Origin: Pseudomonadota bacterium
GTDB taxonomy: Bacteria; Pseudomonadota; Gammaproteobacteria; Burkholderiales; Burkholderiaceae_C
Reading direction: 5' to 3'
Length of the DNA: 64,000 nt
Assembly: GCA_021816585.1 (NCBI GenBank)
Contig: JAKAXL010000009.1
Span: 1-64,000 of the forward strand
Shown: positions 62,923-64,000 of the stretch, piece after piece
Numbering within the stretch: the first letter of the stretch is position 1
Layout of the letters: the number at the start of each line of letters is the position of its first letter
Position numbers and translations under genes: made by a program
Notes under the pieces: generated by a model
Seen by the model: the letters and a program-made list of their open reading frames with translations, nothing else
Databases searched by the model: none
What the model was told of the DNA's origin: nothing

Positions 62923-64000
62923 ATGAACCCCGCGCAGACGCCGCGCCAGGGCTACGACGAATTCGACCTGCGCATGATGCGCCGCGCGCTGGCGCTGGCC
63001 GAAGGCGTGCTCTACCGCACCAGCCCGAACCCGCGCGTGGGCTGCGTGCTGGTGCGCGACGGGCGCGTGCTCGCCGAGGGGGCGACCGAGGAGGCCGGCA
63101 GACGCCATGCGGAGATCGTCGCGCTGGATGCAGCGCGCGCGCACGGCATCGACCCGCGCGGCGCCACCGCCTACGTCAGCCTGGAGCCCTGCTCGCACCA
63201 CGGGCGCACCCCCCCATGCGCCGATGCGCTGGTGGCGGCCGGCGTGGCGCGGGTGGTGGCGGCGGCGCGCGACCCCAACCCGCTGGTCGACGGCGGCGGT
63301 CTGCAGCGCCTGCGCGCGGCCGGCGTCGACGTGGCCTGCGGGCTGCTGGAAAACGAATCCCGCGAGCTGAACCTGGGCTTTTTCTCGCGCATCGAGCGCG
63401 GGCGTCCGTGGCTGCGGCTGAAGGTGGCGTCGTCGCTGGACGGCGTGACCGCGCTGCCCAACGGGGCCAGCCAATGGATCACCGGGCCCGCCGCGCGCGC
63501 CGACGCGCACCACTGGCGCGCCCGCGCCTGCGCGGTGCTCACCGGCATCGGCACGGTGCGCGACGACGACCCGAGCCTGAACGTGCGCCACGTCGCCACC
63601 ACGCGCCAGCCCTGGTGCGTGGTGGTCGACAGCCGGCTGGAACTGTCGCCGCGGGCACGGCTGCTGCAGCACGGCCGCGCGCAGCGCGTGCTGGTGGCGC
63701 ACGCGCTGGGCGACGCCGAGGCGGCGCGCCGAGGCGCGGCGCTGCTGGAGCTGAGCGTGGGCCTGCTGGCCATCCCCGCCGCGCCGGACAAGCCGGGCAA
63801 GGTGGATCTGCATGCGCTGATGCACGAACTGGCGCAGCGCCAGATCGGCGAACTGCACGCCGAGGCCGGCGCACGCCTGAACGCCTCGCTGCTGGGCGCC
63901 GGCGTGGTCGACGAACTGCTGCTCTACCAGGCCCCGCTGCTGCTCGGCCAGGGCGCCGGAATCGGTCCCTTCGGCCCGCTGCAGCAGGTCGACCAGGGCC
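62923..64000 (+). CDS. ribD: Riboflavin biosynthesis deaminase/reductase RibD (partial)
   Basis: The frame starts at ATG 62923 with a CGGAG box and runs off the window edge after about 359 codons. The N-terminal deaminase domain has the zinc motifs HAEIVAL and PCSHHGRTPPCADAL. The C-terminal reductase domain begins near RPWLRLKVASSLDGVTAL and includes WITGPAARADAHHWRARACAVLTGIGT and the later GARLNASLLGAGVVDELLLY. It performs the second and third steps of riboflavin synthesis. The last few residues should lie just beyond the window. Confidence 0.95.
   Translation, partial: MNPAQTPRQGYDEFDLRMMRRALALAEGVLYRTSPNPRVGCVLVRDGRVLAEGATEEAGRRHAEIVALDAARAHGIDPRGATAYVSLEPCSHHGRTPPCADALVAAGVARVVAAARDPNPLVDGGGLQRLRAAGVDVACGLLENESRELNLGFFSRIERGRPWLRLKVASSLDGVTALPNGASQWITGPAARADAHHWRARACAVLTGIGTVRDDDPSLNVRHVATTRQPWCVVVDSRLELSPRARLLQHGRAQRVLVAHALGDAEAARRGAALLELSVGLLAIPAAPDKPGKVDLHALMHELAQRQIGELHAEAGARLNASLLGAGVVDELLLYQAPLLLGQGAGIGPFGPLQQVDQG

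Overview
The window is a very GC-rich (about 70% by eye) stretch of a betaproteobacterial chromosome, most likely from the order Burkholderiales. That placement rests on gene content and gene order: gpsA-secB-grxC-rhodanese facing gpmA-ctpA-moeB, ftsY facing rsmD-coaD-ferredoxin, lplT facing alr-radA, ilvE-zinc ribbon-waaF, methyltransferase-dapA-bamC and nrdR-ribD. An rpoH gene under a perfect CIRCE (HrcA) operator also fits. I cannot name the genus. Almost every base is coding. No tRNA, rRNA, insertion sequence, prophage or CRISPR array is visible.

Layout. 1-4865: tail of an unknown gene, uup, maf, rng and a secreted SCP2-like protein. 5014-11075: rpoH with CIRCE, a drug-type MFS transporter, katG and ftsY. 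11244-20643: rsmD, coaD, ferredoxin, pth, gpsA, secB, grxC, a rhodanese, gpmA, ctpA, moeB and mdtD. 19189-29686 (minus strand): a five-gene efflux operon in transcription order mdtA-mdtB-mdtC-outer membrane factor-mdtD. 29829-38033: a cobalamin adenosyltransferase and a phenylacetate (paa) cluster, paaG-paaI-paaK-paaR-paaJ-paaZ, with paaY divergent from it across a PaaR-type palindrome. 38099-44496: glutathione peroxidase, EamA transporter, a TlpA-type thioredoxin, lplT, alr and radA. 44539-50978: SbmA/BacA-like ABC exporter, ilvE, zinc ribbon, waaF, rhlE and a RidA-family protein. 51009-55443: topoisomerase IV (parE, then parC). 55778-58482: methyltransferase, dapA and bamC, closed by a perfect intrinsic terminator. 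58579-64000: two tiny membrane-protein genes behind a fatty acid desaturase, then rsmB, purN, nrdR and the start of ribD.

How it works together. Most of the window is housekeeping: protein export and membrane targeting (ftsY, secB, bamC), translation and rRNA maturation (rng, rsmD, rsmB, pth), cofactor, lysine, branched-chain amino acid and purine synthesis, chromosome decatenation, and stress control (rpoH, katG, radA, rhlE). The accessory parts are the mdt efflux operon, the lower phenylacetate pathway with its own TetR regulator, and the small membrane genes next to the desaturase. The least expected signals are regulatory or structural. They are the CIRCE element that puts rpoH under HrcA, a cluster of DnaA-box-like sites directly before parE, the PaaR-type palindrome spanning both paa promoters, and a repeated habit of placing a gene's stop codon in the loop of a GC-rich hairpin. 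I found no wholly new multi-gene system, and the findings state how each claim can be tested.
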